Assembly: GCA_022483045.1 (NCBI GenBank)
Contig: JAKVOA010000001.1
Coordinates: 143,750-207,749, forward strand
Source: Oscillospiraceae bacterium
GTDB taxonomy: Bacteria > Bacillota > Clostridia > Oscillospirales > Acutalibacteraceae
Reading direction: 5' to 3'
Length of the DNA stretch: 64,000 nucleotides
Within the stretch, counting starts at the first letter, position 1. Each line of letters starts with the position of its first letter. A model generated the notes under the pieces. The model saw only the letters and a program-made list of their open reading frames with translations, had not been told where the DNA came from and did not search any database. Positions 25,396 to 35,746 of this stretch are shown here, piece by piece. The translations under genes and the position numbers were made by a program.

Positions 25396-26880
25396 TTGAA
25401 AGAAACATGGAATGAAGAAGAGTATTTACAGGAAATAGAGCAGGTGGTTTCTCTGGGTCCCTTTCACGATACATGGGAGTCGCTGACCTCTTTTGTGACG
25501 CCCGCCTGGATGACAGACGCAAAGTTTGGCATCTTCATTCATTGGGGGCTTTACAGTGTGCCCGCCTACCGCAATGAGTGGTACCCGCGCAATATGTATA
25601 TTCGTGATAAACCTGAATTTGAGCATCACCGCAGCACCTATGGGCCGCAAAAGCTGTTTGGCTACAAAGATTTTATTCCGCGGTTTACCATGGAGCATTT
25701 TGACGCAGACGCGTGGGCTGCATTGTTTGCCGCTGCAGGTGCAAAATATGTGTTTCCCGTAGCGGAGCACCACGACGGTTTTCAGATGTACCGCAGCCGC
25801 CTGTCACACTGGAATGCATATGAAATGGGCCCCCGCCGCGACCTTTTGGGAGATCTGCAGGCAGCATTGCAGGCGAAAGGGCTTATTTTCTGTACCTCTT
25901 CTCACCGCGCCGAGCATTGGTTTTTTATGAGCCATGGTCGGGAATTTGACAGCGATATCCGCGAGCCAATGCAGCGGGGTGACTTTTACTGGCCCGCTAT
26001 GCCAGAGCCTGCCCCGCAGGATCTGCAAAGCAAGCCGTACCCCACGCCGGAGTTCCTGCAGGACTGGCTGTTACGTACATGCGAGATTATCGACCGCTAC
26101 CACCCGCGGGTCCTGTACTTTGATTGGTGGATTCAGCACGAGGCATTTAAGCCGTGGCTAAAAAAGCTGGCGGCCTATTACTACAACCGCGGCCGGCAGT
26201 GGGGCACCCCTACAGCCATCTGCTATAAGCAGGATGCCATGATGTACGGCAGCGGTATCCCGGAAATGGAGCGCGGCGGATTTGCCGATACACAGCCGTT
26301 TTTCTGGCAGTCCGACACGGCCATTGCAAAAAATTCATGGTGCTACACGGACTCTCTGGTCTACAAAACGCCGCGGCAGATTATTCTGGAGCTGATAGAG
26401 GCGGTTAGCAAAAACGGCAGCCTGTTGCTGAATATCGGCCCGAAAGCAGATGGCACAATTCCCGAAACCGACTGCAGGATTCTCAAAGAAATCGGTAGCT
26501 GGCTGCGGGTAAATGGAGAGGCTATTTACGGCAGCCGACCCTGGCGCAAATTTGGCGAGGGCCACACCCGGCCGGCGCAGGGACAGTTTGCCGATGCCGA
26601 GGCACTGCAGTACGAGCCGGAAGATTTTCGCTTTACCGTACGCGGGGGAAATCTCTACATTTTTGCAATGGCTTGGCCGGAAAGCGGCTGCGTGACAATC
26701 CACGCACTGGGCCTAACGCAGAATGAGAGCATTCCGCATTTTCACGGATTGCTGAAAGGCGTGTCAGTGCTGGGCTTTCAGGAGGCACCGCAGTGGGTGC
26801 GGGACGAAGCGGGGCTGCATGTCAAAGCACCCTTTGTCAGCAGTACCCTGCCTGTCGTTTTGCGTGCGCAGGTGCTGTAG
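25396..26880 (+). CDS. GH29 alpha-L-fucosidase
   Basis: A 494-residue retaining glycosidase. The GH29 core shows WMTDAKFGIFIHWGLYSVPAY, EWYPRNMY, FDADAWAALFAAAGAKYVFPVAEHHDGFQMY and SLLLNIGPKADGTIP. The likely nucleophile is the Asp in VLYFDWW (about residue 239). No signal peptide, so it is cytoplasmic and acts on imported oligosaccharides. It removes alpha-L-fucose. TTG start at 25396 behind GGGAGGG at 25382-25388. It is the last gene of the importer operon. Confidence 0.94.
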   Translation: MKETWNEEEYLQEIEQVVSLGPFHDTWESLTSFVTPAWMTDAKFGIFIHWGLYSVPAYRNEWYPRNMYIRDKPEFEHHRSTYGPQKLFGYKDFIPRFTMEHFDADAWAALFAAAGAKYVFPVAEHHDGFQMYRSRLSHWNAYEMGPRRDLLGDLQAALQAKGLIFCTSSHRAEHWFFMSHGREFDSDIREPMQRGDFYWPAMPEPAPQDLQSKPYPTPEFLQDWLLRTCEIIDRYHPRVLYFDWWIQHEAFKPWLKKLAAYYYNRGRQWGTPTAICYKQDAMMYGSGIPEMERGGFADTQPFFWQSDTAIAKNSWCYTDSLVYKTPRQIILELIEAVSKNGSLLLNIGPKADGTIPETDCRILKEIGSWLRVNGEAIYGSRPWRKFGEGHTRPAQGQFADAEALQYEPEDFRFTVRGGNLYIFAMAWPESGCVTIHALGLTQNESIPHFHGLLKGVSVLGFQEAPQWVRDEAGLHVKAPFVSSTLPVVLRAQVL

Positions 26881-26919
26881 CTTCTGTTCAAAAATTTTGT
26901 AGCGCTCTGTAAAAATAAG

Positions 26920-26969
26920 AAAAGCCGGTCCTTTCCAAGCTTTTGGCTTGCGGAAAGAACCGGCTTTTT
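26920..26969. terminator. Bidirectional terminator between GH29 and the response regulator
   Basis: AAAAGCCGGTCCTTTCC (26920-26936) pairs with GGAAAGAACCGGCTTTTT (26952-26969). A-tract and T-tract serve both convergent genes. Confidence 0.92.
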
Positions 26970-26987
26970 GTGATTGCGGGGCGGGAA

Positions 26988-28544
26988 TTATTCCCCGCTG
27001 TTCTCTTGCGGCGGGCAGTTTTCCCGGCGGTATTTCGCGGGACTTACACCCACGTATTTGCGGAATTTCTTATGGAAGTAATCCACATTGCAGTAGCCCG
27101 CTTCTTCTGCAATTTCATAGACTTTCTTTTTGCTGCTTTTCAGCTGCTCGGTTGCGTAGCGGATGCGCACTTTATCGACATAGGCGTTGAAGCTGTCGCC
27201 GACTTTTCGGGAAAAAAGCTTGCCCAAGTAAGAGCTGTTATACCCAAAAAGCGGGGCGAGTGTTTCAAGCCGCAGATTTTTGCGGAAGTTGTTGTTTACA
27301 TAGGTCAGCAGGTCGTCCAACACATTGTCACTAGAGGGAGTGCCGATTGCATTAAACCAAACCTCAAACTGCTCTGAGAAAAACTGAATGATTTCATACA
27401 GATACTGCTTGCTCTCGATAATGCCCAGCACAGTTGCATTTGAGGGAAACGGGATTTCCACAGTGGAGTAAACTTGAGCAATGTTCTGCTTGACCTGCAG
27501 GTAAATATCAGAAAGAAAATGCTGAATTTGGCTGATGCTGTCAGAGGCATAGTAGAGCATTTCCTGCAGGGAGTTAAGCGCCATGGCAATTTTTGTGCGG
27601 TTGTGTGTTTGAATATAATTAGAAAGCTCACCCTGCCAGTATGTAACCGCTTCATCATTGACAACGGCCTTTAAAGAATCCGCGGCAGGTAGGGCGTCTA
27701 CGGTCAGAATATGCTGGTCCGGCTCACAGAAAAAGCGGCGGCGCTCCAGCATATTCACATCTTTCGCAGAGAGCGGCAGGTCCTCCAGCTGTGAGACCTG
27801 CCGCCCGCAGGCGAGAAACAGTGTGTCCAGTGGGGAGCCGCGGCGCGGTGTATAGTGGCTCAGCAGCATTTTCAGGTGCAGAATTGCCGAGCGGCCTTTG
27901 AGCAGGATATAATTTTTACTGTTGATTTCCAGGTTCTCGAAAGGCTGATTCCCCTGAAAAGCCACATTCAGGCTTTCTGCAAAGTTCCAGTGTGCAGCAT
28001 AAAGCTTTCGATCATAGTTTTCATAGAGCATTACCTGGTAGACATCTGCTGTCAGGTCGAGGTCATGCAGGTCGAGGGAAGAAACATTGGCGGTGCCCTG
28101 CAGCAGGTCCTGCAAAATGACGTCCTTTGCTTTGGAGCGGTATTGGTTGAGTGCATGGCTCTTTTTCTGTTCTTTTTCAATGGACTGCCGCACTGTAACT
28201 ACTGCATTCTGCAGCTCATCTTCATCAATCGGCTTAGTCAGGTAAAAATCAACGCCGCAGCGAATGGCTGTCTGCGCATATTTAAAGTCGGAAATACCGC
28301 TTAAGATAATGAATTTCCCGTCAAAGCCCTGCTTGCGGGCGGTTTCTACCACCTCAATCCCCGAAAGCTTTGGCATGCGGATATCCATCAGCACAAGGTC
28401 CGGGCTGAGCGATGAAATTTTATGCAGCGCCTCATCACCCGTCTTAGCTTCTCCGCAAATTGTAAAGCCGAGCCCCTGCCAGTCTATAATGCAGCGCAGG
28501 CCCTGCCGCACAATCGCTTCGTCGTCTGCAATCAAAAGTTTCAT
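26988..28544 (-). CDS. AraC-type response regulator (YesN-like)
   Basis: A 518-residue response regulator. The receiver domain starts MKLLIADDEAIVRQGL with phospho-acceptor D54 in LVLMDIRMP and the conserved K in LTKPID. A central region of unknown fold follows, then a C-terminal AraC helix-turn-helix pair (about 405-510) with YLGKLFSRKVGDSFNAYVDKVRI and YEIAEEAGYCNVDYFHKKFRKYVGVSPAKYR. It is the partner of the adjacent YesM-type kinase, and presumably activates the importer and glycosidase genes on either side. Confidence 0.95.
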   Translation of the reverse strand: MKLLIADDEAIVRQGLRCIIDWQGLGFTICGEAKTGDEALHKISSLSPDLVLMDIRMPKLSGIEVVETARKQGFDGKFIILSGISDFKYAQTAIRCGVDFYLTKPIDEDELQNAVVTVRQSIEKEQKKSHALNQYRSKAKDVILQDLLQGTANVSSLDLHDLDLTADVYQVMLYENYDRKLYAAHWNFAESLNVAFQGNQPFENLEINSKNYILLKGRSAILHLKMLLSHYTPRRGSPLDTLFLACGRQVSQLEDLPLSAKDVNMLERRRFFCEPDQHILTVDALPAADSLKAVVNDEAVTYWQGELSNYIQTHNRTKIAMALNSLQEMLYYASDSISQIQHFLSDIYLQVKQNIAQVYSTVEIPFPSNATVLGIIESKQYLYEIIQFFSEQFEVWFNAIGTPSSDNVLDDLLTYVNNNFRKNLRLETLAPLFGYNSSYLGKLFSRKVGDSFNAYVDKVRIRYATEQLKSSKKKVYEIAEEAGYCNVDYFHKKFRKYVGVSPAKYRRENCPPQENSGE

Positions 28545-28577
28545 AGACGCTGTTCACTCCTTTGTAAAATTGATCTT

Positions 28578-30371
28578 CTATATCGTATGGTAAGGAATCG
28601 TCAAGTTTACTTTGGTTCCGCTGCCCGGTTTACTCTCTATTTCAATGCCATAGCATTCGCCGTAGCACAGCAGAATACGCTGATTGATGTTGCAAAGCCC
28701 AATGTGCCGGCTCTTTTCCTTGCTTGAGGTCAAGATACTGCGCCGCAGGGCTTTTACTTCTTCGTTGGTCATGCCGGCGCCGTTGTCAGAAACTGTCAGG
28801 GAAAGCACAGAGCTGCCCAGCAGCCGTACATCCAAGTCAATCAGCCCGCCCTCTGAGATATCGGAAAAACCGTGTGAAATGCAGTTTTCTATAATCGGCT
28901 GCAGCAGCAGCGGCAGAATTTCACATTTGGCGGGGTCAATCTCAGGCGCAGTGTGCAGGGTATAGTTGAATTTATCGCCAAAGCGCAGCTTTTGTATTTG
29001 CAGGTATACCGAAATGTAGTCCAGTTCCCTTTTTAGTGTGGTCGAGGAAGTCCCCGTGTTTTCCAGCACATAGCGCATGGATTTACCCAGCAGCTTAATT
29101 GCCGTGGCCACGTCGCGGTTTCCCTCTGTCAGGGCTTTCATTCGTATGGTTTCCAGTGTATTATAAAGGAAATGAGGATTAATTTGGTTTGCCAGCAGTT
29201 CATATTCCATCTTCTGCTGTTCGTTTTCCAGTTTTTGCTCGCGCAGCTGTTCGCGGTACATTTTGGCTTCTTTTACTTTCACCTGCTCCACCAGTCCCTG
29301 CAGGTCGCGGAAAGTATCGGAGAGCTCATCGTTTCCGTGAAAATCATCAATAATGTTGTAGTCATTGTTGCAGGCACGGTGCATTGCGCTGCGCAGGCAC
29401 TCGACACGCACACTGAAATAGTGGGTAAACAGGAAAATAATGATACAGGAAACGGCCATAATGGCCAAAAGCAGCAGCAGCAGCATCTGCGTTAAGTGGT
29501 CAATCTCATCAAGGGCTGTGCTGTTCATAGAGACAATGTAAAACGAATCATCTGTATGGTAAGGCAGCAAGGTGCTGGTGCTTGTCAGACAGCGGCGGCC
29601 GTCAATGATATTTTCGGCGTTTTCTTTCTGGTAAAAGTGCCCGGCCTGCAGCGTCACGGGGCATTTCTGCATAACTAAATCTGACCAGGAACTGTAAAAG
29701 ACAGGCTCGCTGTTGACAGACACAGCCGAGCACAGGGTGTTGTTTTCCAGTTGGTTGTGCAGAAAGTTGTTGCTCATGGAAATGGCCAGTACCGCATAGC
29801 TGTGTGTCTTTACCAAGGTAAAATGGCGGTAAAGTGTTACTTCATAAAGCGGATTGCCGAAAGAATCCTTTCGCGCGCACACCTGCCAAAACGGATAGTA
29901 TGACGAGGCGGCTTTTTGAAACCACGCTGTTTTTTGTACGGCAGCGGTTGCCTGTTGAAAATGGGTAGAGGGGGCAATGCTGCTGTTTGAGGTGTACACA
30001 CAAATGCTTGAAATAGCAGTGTCATTAAAAAAAACGTTTTTAAAGTTTCCGTACTGGTCGCAGGCTGCAGCAGACTGCTCTGGGGTGCTGTACTGTGTTT
30101 CCAGCAGAGTGGTGAGGCCTTTGTCGACAAGCAGCTGCTCTGAAAGGTTATAGAAGCGTGAAGTCGCATTAAAGAGAATCGACTCGACCCGCTGGTTGTC
30201 CGAATTTAGCAGATCAACATACTGCTGGTAGGTCTTTGAGCGGAATGTGTTTAGAATAATGCCACTGATAATGGTGACAGGCAGCAGGATCGCCAGCAAA
30301 AAGACAGTAACCAGCTGCTTTTTTACATTTGAGCGGCTCAGCCGCATAAATAAATGCTTTTTTATGGACAT
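28578..30371 (-). CDS. Sensor histidine kinase (YesM-like, LytS/His_kinase family)
   Basis: A 597-residue membrane kinase. The N-terminal helix (QLVTVFLLAILLPVTIISGIIL) and a second one near 285-310 flank an extracellular dCache-like sensor; a HAMP-like region follows. The kinase domain has QINPHFLYNTLETIRMKALTEG with the phospho-acceptor His, and LLLQPIIENCISHGFS with the N-box, then DNGAGM and GLCNINQRILLCYGE. The start ATG 30371 is chosen because an upstream GTG at 30410 lies right behind a TATAAT box without a binding site. It is 33 bases upstream of the regulator gene. Confidence 0.94.
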   Translation of the reverse strand: MSIKKHLFMRLSRSNVKKQLVTVFLLAILLPVTIISGIILNTFRSKTYQQYVDLLNSDNQRVESILFNATSRFYNLSEQLLVDKGLTTLLETQYSTPEQSAAACDQYGNFKNVFFNDTAISSICVYTSNSSIAPSTHFQQATAAVQKTAWFQKAASSYYPFWQVCARKDSFGNPLYEVTLYRHFTLVKTHSYAVLAISMSNNFLHNQLENNTLCSAVSVNSEPVFYSSWSDLVMQKCPVTLQAGHFYQKENAENIIDGRRCLTSTSTLLPYHTDDSFYIVSMNSTALDEIDHLTQMLLLLLLAIMAVSCIIIFLFTHYFSVRVECLRSAMHRACNNDYNIIDDFHGNDELSDTFRDLQGLVEQVKVKEAKMYREQLREQKLENEQQKMEYELLANQINPHFLYNTLETIRMKALTEGNRDVATAIKLLGKSMRYVLENTGTSSTTLKRELDYISVYLQIQKLRFGDKFNYTLHTAPEIDPAKCEILPLLLQPIIENCISHGFSDISEGGLIDLDVRLLGSSVLSLTVSDNGAGMTNEEVKALRRSILTSSKEKSRHIGLCNINQRILLCYGECYGIEIESKPGSGTKVNLTIPYHTI

Positions 30372-30611
30372 GGCTTTTCTTAAACCCCTTTTGTCTTTCT
30401 CAAAACCCACTTTATTATATCGTATTTTAGAAAAATGGTGAAGTCAATTTTCTAAAATGATGAATGATTTTGTATGAAAAATATTGTTTTCTCTAAAAAT
30501 TATGGCAATATTGTTCCAAAAAGTTTGGTATGCAAGAATGTGCACGAACATATATAATGAAAATCATAGCAGGAAGCAGTGGATTGCCTGCACAGCGGAG
30601 GAGAATACAAA

Positions 30612-32765
30612 ATGAAAACAAAAGAAGAAATGCAGCGCACCGCGCGCCAGCTCATCAGCCAGATGACACTGGAAGAAAAAACGGGCATGCTGCACGGCAC
30701 GGGCTTGTTCCATACACAGGGCATTCCGCGGCTGGGGATTCCGCCGCTGAAGATGTCTGACGGCCCTATGGGTGTGCGCAGCGAATTTGAAAATGGCCAG
30801 TGGAAACAGATCGGCCTGCCAGATGACTATGTTACCTATTTGCCCAGCGGTACTGCAGTCGCCTCTACCTGGAACCCTGACCTTGCAGGAAAAGTTGGGG
30901 AGGTCTTGGGGGAAGAGGCCCGCGGCCGCGGCAAAGATGTCATTCTTGCGCCGAGCGTCAACTTAAAGCGCAGCCCCCTGTGCGGCAGAAATTTTGAGTA
31001 CATGAGTGAGGACCCGTATTTAACGGCTTCTCTTGCGGTGCCGCTCATCCGGGGCATTCAGCAGTCCGATGTTTCTGCCTGCGTCAAGCACTTTGCGCTC
31101 AATAACCAAGAGACAAACCGCCTGGAGGTCGACGTAAAAGCGGACAAGCGCGCAGTACACGAGCTGTACCTGCCGGCTTTCCGTGCGTGCGAAAAAGTTT
31201 CGTATTCTTTAATGAGTGCGTATAACAGAATTGATGGTGAATACTGCAGCCACAACAAACCGCTGCTGACAGATCTGCTGCGCAAAAAGTGGGGATACGA
31301 CGGCACAGTGATTTCTGACTGGGGCGCTGTGCACGATACGACCGCCCCGGCAGAGGCCGGACTGGATATTGAGATGTCCGTAACGGATAATTTCGAAGAG
31401 TACTATTTTGCACAACCGCTGTGCGCGGCGGTGCGTGCCGGAAAAGTTTCAGATACGCTGCTTGACCAAAAGCTGGAAAACATTCTGGTTCTTATGCAGC
31501 GGCTGCACATGCTCGGCGGGGAAAAGCGCAAGCCCGGCTGCTATGATACGCTGCCGCATCAGCAGGCAACTTTGGCGGCTGCACGCGAGGCAGTGGTGCT
31601 TCTCAAAAATGAGGACCGTCTGCTGCCGCTTGCCAAAGGCGCGGGCCGGATTTTGGTTATCGGGGACAACGCCGTGCGCGCACATGCACCGGGTGGCGGC
31701 AGTGCAGAGATTAAGGCACTGTATGAGATTACCCCGCTGCTTGGCATTCGTACGGTACTTGGCGGTGAAACAGATGTGCGCTGGGTGCCCGGCTATGCCG
31801 CCGCGCCGGCAAAAGCGCAGGACGAGAATTGGCAGGCCGACAGCTTAAAAGACCACGCACGTGATGAAACTGCTGAAGACCGGGAAACAGCGGCGCAGCA
31901 GAAAACCCTGCGTGATGAGGCTGTGCACCTTGCGGGACAGTATGACCGGGTGGTGCTGGTGTGCGGCTTGAGCCACCTGCAGGACACCGAGGGCGCCGAC
32001 CGGCCGGATATGCGGCTGCCGTATGGGCAGGACCAGCTTATTTCGGAAGTGCTGAAAGCAAACCCGAATGCGGTAGTTGCGCTTATTGGCGGTTCGCCGA
32101 TGGAGATGCCCTGGCTGCCGCAGGCAAAGGCTGTGCTGTGGAGCTCCTATGCGGGTATGGAGGGCGGCCGCGCATTGGCTGAGGTCCTTTTCGGTGAGGT
32201 CAACCCGAGTGGGCACCTGCCCGAGACTTTTGCGAAAAACCTGACAGATTATTCTTCACACAGCATTGGCGAATTTCCCGGTGGAAAATCGGTAGACTAT
32301 AAAGAGGGTATCTTTGTCGGTTACCGGCACTTTGATGCGGCCAAAATTGAGCCGGCATTTTGCTTTGGCCACGGCCTTTCCTACACAACTTTTGCCTACA
32401 CGGATCTGCAGGAAAAGCTTTGCGAAACTGAGCAGAAGCTACAGCTGACACTTTCCTGCCAGATTCAAAATACCGGCAGGCGGGCAGGCAAAGAAACCGT
32501 TCAGTTTTATGTCGCTGCTCCACAAAACGACCGTCCTATGCCTGTCCGAGCACTGTGCGGGTTTCAGAAGCTTGCGGTGGTTCCGGGCGAAACGGCCCGT
32601 GCCGAGGTGACTGTGCCGGTAAAGTGCCTGTCCTTTTACGATACGGCGCTGGGCGCGTTTGTGGCAGAGCCCGGTGAGTACCGCATCTTTGCGGGCTGCT
32701 CTTCTCGTGACCTGCGCCTGCAGGGCACGGTACAGCTGCAGTACCGCCATGTGACAACAGAATAA
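30612..32765 (+). CDS. GH3 beta-glycosidase (beta-glucosidase/xylosidase type)
   Basis: A 717-residue GH3 enzyme. The N-terminal barrel has GIPRLGIPPLKMSDGPMGVR, CVKHFALNNQE and the catalytic nucleophile Asp in VISDWGAVHDT. The second domain starts near AREAVVLLKNEDRLLPL. A fibronectin-III-like C-terminal domain ends the protein (GKETVQFYVAAP). Both the lack of a signal peptide and the adjacent importer indicate intracellular hydrolysis of imported oligosaccharides. GGAGGAG at 30597-30603 precedes the ATG. Exact sugar specificity is not readable. Confidence 0.94.
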   Translation: MKTKEEMQRTARQLISQMTLEEKTGMLHGTGLFHTQGIPRLGIPPLKMSDGPMGVRSEFENGQWKQIGLPDDYVTYLPSGTAVASTWNPDLAGKVGEVLGEEARGRGKDVILAPSVNLKRSPLCGRNFEYMSEDPYLTASLAVPLIRGIQQSDVSACVKHFALNNQETNRLEVDVKADKRAVHELYLPAFRACEKVSYSLMSAYNRIDGEYCSHNKPLLTDLLRKKWGYDGTVISDWGAVHDTTAPAEAGLDIEMSVTDNFEEYYFAQPLCAAVRAGKVSDTLLDQKLENILVLMQRLHMLGGEKRKPGCYDTLPHQQATLAAAREAVVLLKNEDRLLPLAKGAGRILVIGDNAVRAHAPGGGSAEIKALYEITPLLGIRTVLGGETDVRWVPGYAAAPAKAQDENWQADSLKDHARDETAEDRETAAQQKTLRDEAVHLAGQYDRVVLVCGLSHLQDTEGADRPDMRLPYGQDQLISEVLKANPNAVVALIGGSPMEMPWLPQAKAVLWSSYAGMEGGRALAEVLFGEVNPSGHLPETFAKNLTDYSSHSIGEFPGGKSVDYKEGIFVGYRHFDAAKIEPAFCFGHGLSYTTFAYTDLQEKLCETEQKLQLTLSCQIQNTGRRAGKETVQFYVAAPQNDRPMPVRALCGFQKLAVVPGETARAEVTVPVKCLSFYDTALGAFVAEPGEYRIFAGCSSRDLRLQGTVQLQYRHVTTE

Positions 32766-32812
32766 TTTCCATACAAAAAAGTGTATAAGCTCCTGTTTTT
32801 ATACAATCCCCG

Positions 32813-32851
32813 AAAGCTGCTGCCCGCACCATGAAAGGCGGCAGCTTTTTT
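32813..32851 (+). terminator. Terminator after the GH3 gene
   Basis: AAAGCTGCTGCC (32813-32824) pairs with GGCGGCAGCTTTTT (32837-32850) followed by T. The next gene starts 36 bases on, so read-through may be partial. Confidence 0.8.
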
Positions 32852-32886
32852 GGCTACATCAATTCCTAGAAGGAGACAAGTTTTAA

Positions 32887-35703
32887 ATGACGCATTGTTT
32901 CGATTTGAGCGGCACCTGGGCTTTTCAGCTTGGTCCGCAGAGCGGCTTTCCCAAGACCCCGTACGCGGATACCATTCACCTGCCGGGTACCACTTCCTAT
33001 TACCGAAAAGGCAAAAAGAATGAAAAAGCAGAAACAGACTGTTTAACCGAAGAGTATCCATTTGCCGGCAGTGCATGGTATTCCCGTACCTTTACTGCCG
33101 CGGAAGATTACTCCGGGGAAAGCTGCTTTTTGCTTTTAGAGCGCACGCGCATTACTACCCTGTGGCTGGATGGCACCTGCCTTGGCACCCAAAACAGCCT
33201 GTGTGCGCCGCACGTTTATGATTTGGCCGATCATCTGACCAAAGGGGAACATGTCTTTACACTCTGTGTTTCCAATGTCGGCTACCCGACAAAAGGCGGG
33301 CACATGACTTCGAAAGATACCCAGACCAACTGGAATGGCGTGACCGGCCGCATAGAGCTACAGGTCTTTCCCAAAAACCGTCTTTCAGAGATCCAGGTAC
33401 GGCCGGACGCCGCAAAAAAAGAGGCTGTCATTACGGCAACAGTCTGCGGCGGGCAGGCCGGCACAGTTTCAATTTCTGCCGAGAGCTTTAACAGCATAGG
33501 GACCCATCGGCCAGAGCCGCGGGTTTACCCTGCTGCCCCCGGGACCTTGCGGGTTGTCTTTCCTATGGGCAGAGATGCCCTGCTCTGGAGCGAATATCAG
33601 CCTGCACTTTACCGCATGAAGCTTACTTTTTCGGCGGGCGGCACAGCGGATACAGAAGAGGTAACGTTTGGTCTGCGCGATTTTCGCACAGCAGGCGGAA
33701 AATTTACCATCAATGGGCAGGAAACGTTTCTGCGTGGCAAGCACGAAGCCCTTTTATTTCCGCTTACCGGCTTTGCGCCCACATCGCTTGCGGCGTGGAT
33801 GGAAAAACTGGAGCGCTCAAAGGAATACGGCATTAACCACTACCGCTTCCATACCTGCTGTCCGCCAGATGCCGCGTTTACTGCTGCTGACCTTTTGGGT
33901 GTGTATATGGAGCCAGAGCTGCCTTTTTGGGGAACGGTGCCCGAGCCGGATACCGCTGACAAGTCCCTGCGGGAAGAGCAGGATTACCTGGAGGCAGAGG
34001 GCCTGCGTATGCTGAAAGCCTATGGCAGCCACCCTTCTTTTGTCATGCTGTCGCTTGGCAATGAGCTTTGGGGCAGCAGCCGGCGCATATCGCAGGTCCT
34101 GCAGAATTATCATGCCTTTGACAGCAGCCGTTTGTACACCCAGGGCTCCAACAACTTTCAGTTTTGCCCTGAAATCCTGCCGGAAGATGACTTCTTCTGC
34201 GGCGTGCGCTTTTCAAGGGACCGCCTGATCCGCGGCTCCTACGGAATGTGTGACGCACCTTTGGGACATGTGCAGGAGGAAGTGCCGGGCACGATGAAAG
34301 ATTACGACGAGGCAATTTACCCTGAACAAAAAGCCGGCCAAAAAGCAGCCGCAGGGGAAAAGACTATTCAGATACAGTTTGGTACAGGAACCAAAACCGT
34401 AAAAGCCGCGGGAAAGAACGACATGGTGCTGCCGCAGGTTCCGGTGGTTTCGCATGAAGTAGGTCAGTACGTTGTTTTTCCGGATTTTCGGGAGATTGCG
34501 CAGTACACCGGCCCGCTGAAAGCAAAAAACTTTGAGATTTTTCAAAAGCGCCTGCGTGACAAAGGAATGGGGGACTGCGCCGAAAGCTTCTTTTACTGTT
34601 CCGGTAAGCTTGCTGCACAGTGCTACCAGGAAGAGCTGGAGGCAGCGTTCCGCTCACAGAAACTTGCTGGGTTTCAACTGCTCGATTTGCAGGATTATAG
34701 TGGACAGGGCACAGCAACAGTCGGTATGCTCAATGCTTTTATGCGGCCCAAGGGCCTGATTTCGCCGGAAAAGTGGAGGAGCTTCTGCTCTGACGCAGTT
34801 TTGCTGGCACGTTTTCCGAAGTTTGTCTATCTTTCAGGGGAAACATTTCGCGCTGCGCTGCAAATGCGCTGCAGTCGCCCGGGCATTCCCCAAAAGCTGA
34901 CACTTTTTTGGACGCTGCAAATGGGGGATACCCTTTTGGCACACGGCCGGCAGGAAGCAGAGAGCATACAGAATGGCTGCTGTTGGTTTGGCAAAATTGC
35001 CTGTATGCTGCCGCAGGCAGCGGAGTTGCGCGAAGTGACGCTTTCCCTTGCTCTGCCCGCGCTGCATCTTAAAAAAATATATACGGTTTGGGTCTGCCCG
35101 GAAAAGGAAGAACCAGCATCGGCGGTTCCCGTCTTTGAGCGCTTGGATTCACAGCTGATTTCTTTGTTGCGGAAAGGCGGCAGTGCCCTGCTTTTTGCAG
35201 ATGAGGCGCTGCCGGAAAAGACCATTAAAACAGCTTACTGTGCTGATTTTTGGTGTTACCCAATGTTTCGTTCCATTTCAGAAAGCATGGGAAAGCCCCT
35301 GCCGGTAGGTACCCTGGGCCTGGTGATTGACAAAGGACACCCTGCGCTGCGGCACTTTTCCAGCCGGGAATATGCAACAGAACCTTGGCGCAGCATTGTT
35401 ACAGATGCCCCCGCGCTGATTTTAGACACTGCGTCGCCGCAGCTGCACCCGATTGTGCAGGTTATCGATAACTTTGAGCGCAACCACAAGCTCAGCCTTT
35501 TGTTTGAGTGCCGCGTGGGTGCGGGCAGGCTGCTGGTCTGCTCCTGCCCCAAAAAGCAGTTGCAGCGGACGCCCGAGGGCCGGCAGCTTTTCAGCAGCCT
35601 TTGCGAATATGCCGCCAGTGATCGCTTCTGCCCCACTGTTTCTCTTTCGGAAAGGGAACTGAAGGCTTTCTTTACAGCGTCTGAAGACTGGGGAACTGCC
35701 TGA
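32887..35703 (+). CDS. GH2 family glycoside hydrolase
   Basis: A 938-residue GH2-type enzyme. The N-terminal sugar-binding domain has FDLSGTWAFQLG and AWYSRTF, then TTLWLDGTCLGTQ. An immunoglobulin-like domain leads into the barrel: FLRGKHEALLFPLTG, NHYRFHTCCPPDAAF and LSLGNELWGS with the acid/base Glu (near residue 395). The long C-terminal part has several beta domains. GH2 members include beta-galactosidases, glucuronidases and mannosidases; the substrate is not clear. Long C-terminal extension and no signal peptide. It stands behind AAGGAG and follows the GH3 gene. Confidence 0.88.
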   Translation: MTHCFDLSGTWAFQLGPQSGFPKTPYADTIHLPGTTSYYRKGKKNEKAETDCLTEEYPFAGSAWYSRTFTAAEDYSGESCFLLLERTRITTLWLDGTCLGTQNSLCAPHVYDLADHLTKGEHVFTLCVSNVGYPTKGGHMTSKDTQTNWNGVTGRIELQVFPKNRLSEIQVRPDAAKKEAVITATVCGGQAGTVSISAESFNSIGTHRPEPRVYPAAPGTLRVVFPMGRDALLWSEYQPALYRMKLTFSAGGTADTEEVTFGLRDFRTAGGKFTINGQETFLRGKHEALLFPLTGFAPTSLAAWMEKLERSKEYGINHYRFHTCCPPDAAFTAADLLGVYMEPELPFWGTVPEPDTADKSLREEQDYLEAEGLRMLKAYGSHPSFVMLSLGNELWGSSRRISQVLQNYHAFDSSRLYTQGSNNFQFCPEILPEDDFFCGVRFSRDRLIRGSYGMCDAPLGHVQEEVPGTMKDYDEAIYPEQKAGQKAAAGEKTIQIQFGTGTKTVKAAGKNDMVLPQVPVVSHEVGQYVVFPDFREIAQYTGPLKAKNFEIFQKRLRDKGMGDCAESFFYCSGKLAAQCYQEELEAAFRSQKLAGFQLLDLQDYSGQGTATVGMLNAFMRPKGLISPEKWRSFCSDAVLLARFPKFVYLSGETFRAALQMRCSRPGIPQKLTLFWTLQMGDTLLAHGRQEAESIQNGCCWFGKIACMLPQAAELREVTLSLALPALHLKKIYTVWVCPEKEEPASAVPVFERLDSQLISLLRKGGSALLFADEALPEKTIKTAYCADFWCYPMFRSISESMGKPLPVGTLGLVIDKGHPALRHFSSREYATEPWRSIVTDAPALILDTASPQLHPIVQVIDNFERNHKLSLLFECRVGAGRLLVCSCPKKQLQRTPEGRQLFSSLCEYAASDRFCPTVSLSERELKAFFTASEDWGTA

Positions 35704-35746
35704 AGATTTTTATTTCCTATAAAATTTATATCAAAATAATGGTACA

